A DNA stretch of 64,000 nt from Nymphaea colorata. Lineage: Eukaryota > Streptophyta > Magnoliopsida > Nymphaeales > Nymphaeaceae. Positions 62,930 to 64,000 of this stretch are shown in pieces. The notes under the pieces were generated by a model, which worked only from the letters and a program-made list of their open reading frames with translations, did not search any database and was not told the origin of the DNA. Position numbers and translations under genes: made by a program. Numbering within the stretch: the stretch's first letter is position 1; every line of letters begins with the position of its first letter. The stretch is from NCBI RefSeq assembly GCF_008831285.2, contig NC_045142.1, positions 9,676,452 through 9,740,451 of the forward strand, given 5' to 3'.

Positions 62930-64000
62930 GTTATTGGCATACAATGGAAGAACATCTTACATACAGACACTTGTGAACAATGTGAAAATTTGCATAATTC
63001 ATTTCATAAGAATGTTTGGAACTTTTGATTTATGGCAATCAGATGTTTCGTGGTCTTGTCAAGAAAGGTATGCATCAATCTCCCTCCTACTTTTAAATAA
63101 TTTGGCAAGGTTCATACATGTAGGTTTTATCCTAGGTTTCCATTGTTGGGAAGAGGGGTTTTTTGATTTGGGTGGACATTGAAGATGATCTAAAGTTTAC
63201 TCTTCGTAGGAAGGCCTAGAAGTTTTTTAGGAAAACCCTCACCACAAAAAAATGATGTCCAAGGATGGTGATGTATTTGATCTGATGAGCAAAATGCCAT
63301 TTTGGGTCAGGCTTCCTAGCCTTGAATCATTAATGTGGAACATCAGGATGTTCAATAGAGTAGACATGAAGCTCTATGGGGATTCATTGGAAGTAGATTA
63401 TCCTACCAGAAAGATTTTGAGAAATGGCATCACTTGCAAATGTTTGGATGTGCAATTGAAGACAAAACTCATAAGGGAGATTGAAATTGAGATGGTTGGA
63501 GGATCAACGCTTGTATAGTTGCTAGTATACGAGACAATACTCCATTTTGGTTGTGGAGTAAATTCCTAAAGGAGCGAGATGTTGGTTTGAGCAGACTTCA
63601 AACTTTTGAAGAAGTTAAGAAGGTTGTTTTTATGGCTGACAATGAGAGCGTGCTGGGGTTGGATGGCTTCCTAGCAGCATTTTACCAAAAGCATTGGTTG
63701 GTGAACTGAGTTCACGTTTACAAGGTGATGATAAATGTGCAACATGCAGAATTTATTAAGATGAAAAGGCGGTTTTTGTCAAGGTGATCCTCTATCACTT
63801 TATTTTTTTTTAGTTGTCAAGGAGGTTTTATTTAGAAGCTTTGTGAAGGAAGTGGACAATCTAAATATTCGAGCTTCAAAATTGCAATTGGGCACTGGTC
63901 CATCATGACTATTATTTGTTGATGTCATATTTTAATGTTGCAGCAAAAATAGGAGACTAGTTGAGGGGATGAAGCATTTTTTTATATGTTTCAACAATGT
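62930..64000 (+). pseudogene. L1-type LINE remnant, runs off the window end
   Basis: The frame at 63252-63518 contains MPFWVRLPSLESLMWN...VDMKLYG...LEVDYPT, which corresponds to the DUF4283-like part of plant LINE ORF1 (WVRLPGLPLxLWN). Soon after, 63610-63710 reads EEVKKVVFMADNESVLGLDGF and then AAFYQKHW, the start of LINE reverse transcriptase (PGPDGF...FF..W). Around 63775-63815 there is CQGDPLSLYFFL (QGDPLSP in the family), and near 63918 LFVDV in place of the YADD/FADD active site. The endonuclease between ORF1 and the reverse transcriptase is missing, and stops and shifts are frequent. The left limit is approximate. Confidence 0.82.

Overview
This is nuclear DNA of a flowering plant. The evidence is one multi-exon host gene with GT/AG introns, plant-type Ty1-copia, L1-type LINE, hAT, PIF/Harbinger and CACTA elements, long (TA)n, (GA)n and (CT)n microsatellites, and exon fragments of plant gene families. 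The species cannot be named from the sequence. The window is low in GC, gene-poor and repeat-rich. Only one gene looks intact. Almost all other open frames are by-chance frames or transposon remains.

Layout. 1-10.8 kb: a large, diverged inverted repeat (arms about 366-4272 and 6195-10813, loop about 1.9 kb). A 540-bp hAT element with a perfect 8-bp target duplication sits in its right arm. 10.8-16.3 kb: a zone of broken host-gene exons (reticulon-like, IQ67-domain protein, RanBP1), beside a second copy of part of the loop of the large inverted repeat. That copy is split by a 1.46-kb CACTA element, and the copy in the loop shows the empty site. 16.3-21.7 kb: no recognisable gene, only microsatellites and short tandem repeats. 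21.7-25.6 kb: a heavily decayed Ty1-copia element. 25.6-30.8 kb: unassigned AT-rich DNA with local duplications. 30.8-35.3 kb: a 1.18-kb PIF/Harbinger-like element with GC-rich cargo, a 425-bp hAT MITE with a perfect 8-bp target duplication, and a GC-rich gene-like island.

38.1-47.3 kb: the one intact gene, a serine carboxypeptidase-like protein in nine exons (454 residues, catalytic residues present). Its fifth intron holds a young, internally deleted Ty1-copia element in antisense orientation (41023-43437) with a perfect 5-bp target duplication and nearly identical LTRs.

47.3-64 kb: duplicated blocks, a field of self-complementary CACTA-type repeats, a TNP2-type (CACTA) transposase remnant, two tandem modules of about 1.3 kb, a second inverted repeat (56468-60504), a Tourist-like MITE, a possible terminal exon on the minus strand, and a LINE remnant that runs off the window end.

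The genes here do not form a pathway. What links the window is successive transposon activity: nested insertions with readable empty sites, host exons copied with their introns, and two long inverted repeats that could each form a hairpin RNA if transcribed. I found no convincing new multi-gene system. The best leads are the large inverted repeat with a hairpin kept in both arms, the cluster of three host-gene fragments, and the intronic copia insertion. All comparisons were made by eye and arm limits are approximate.
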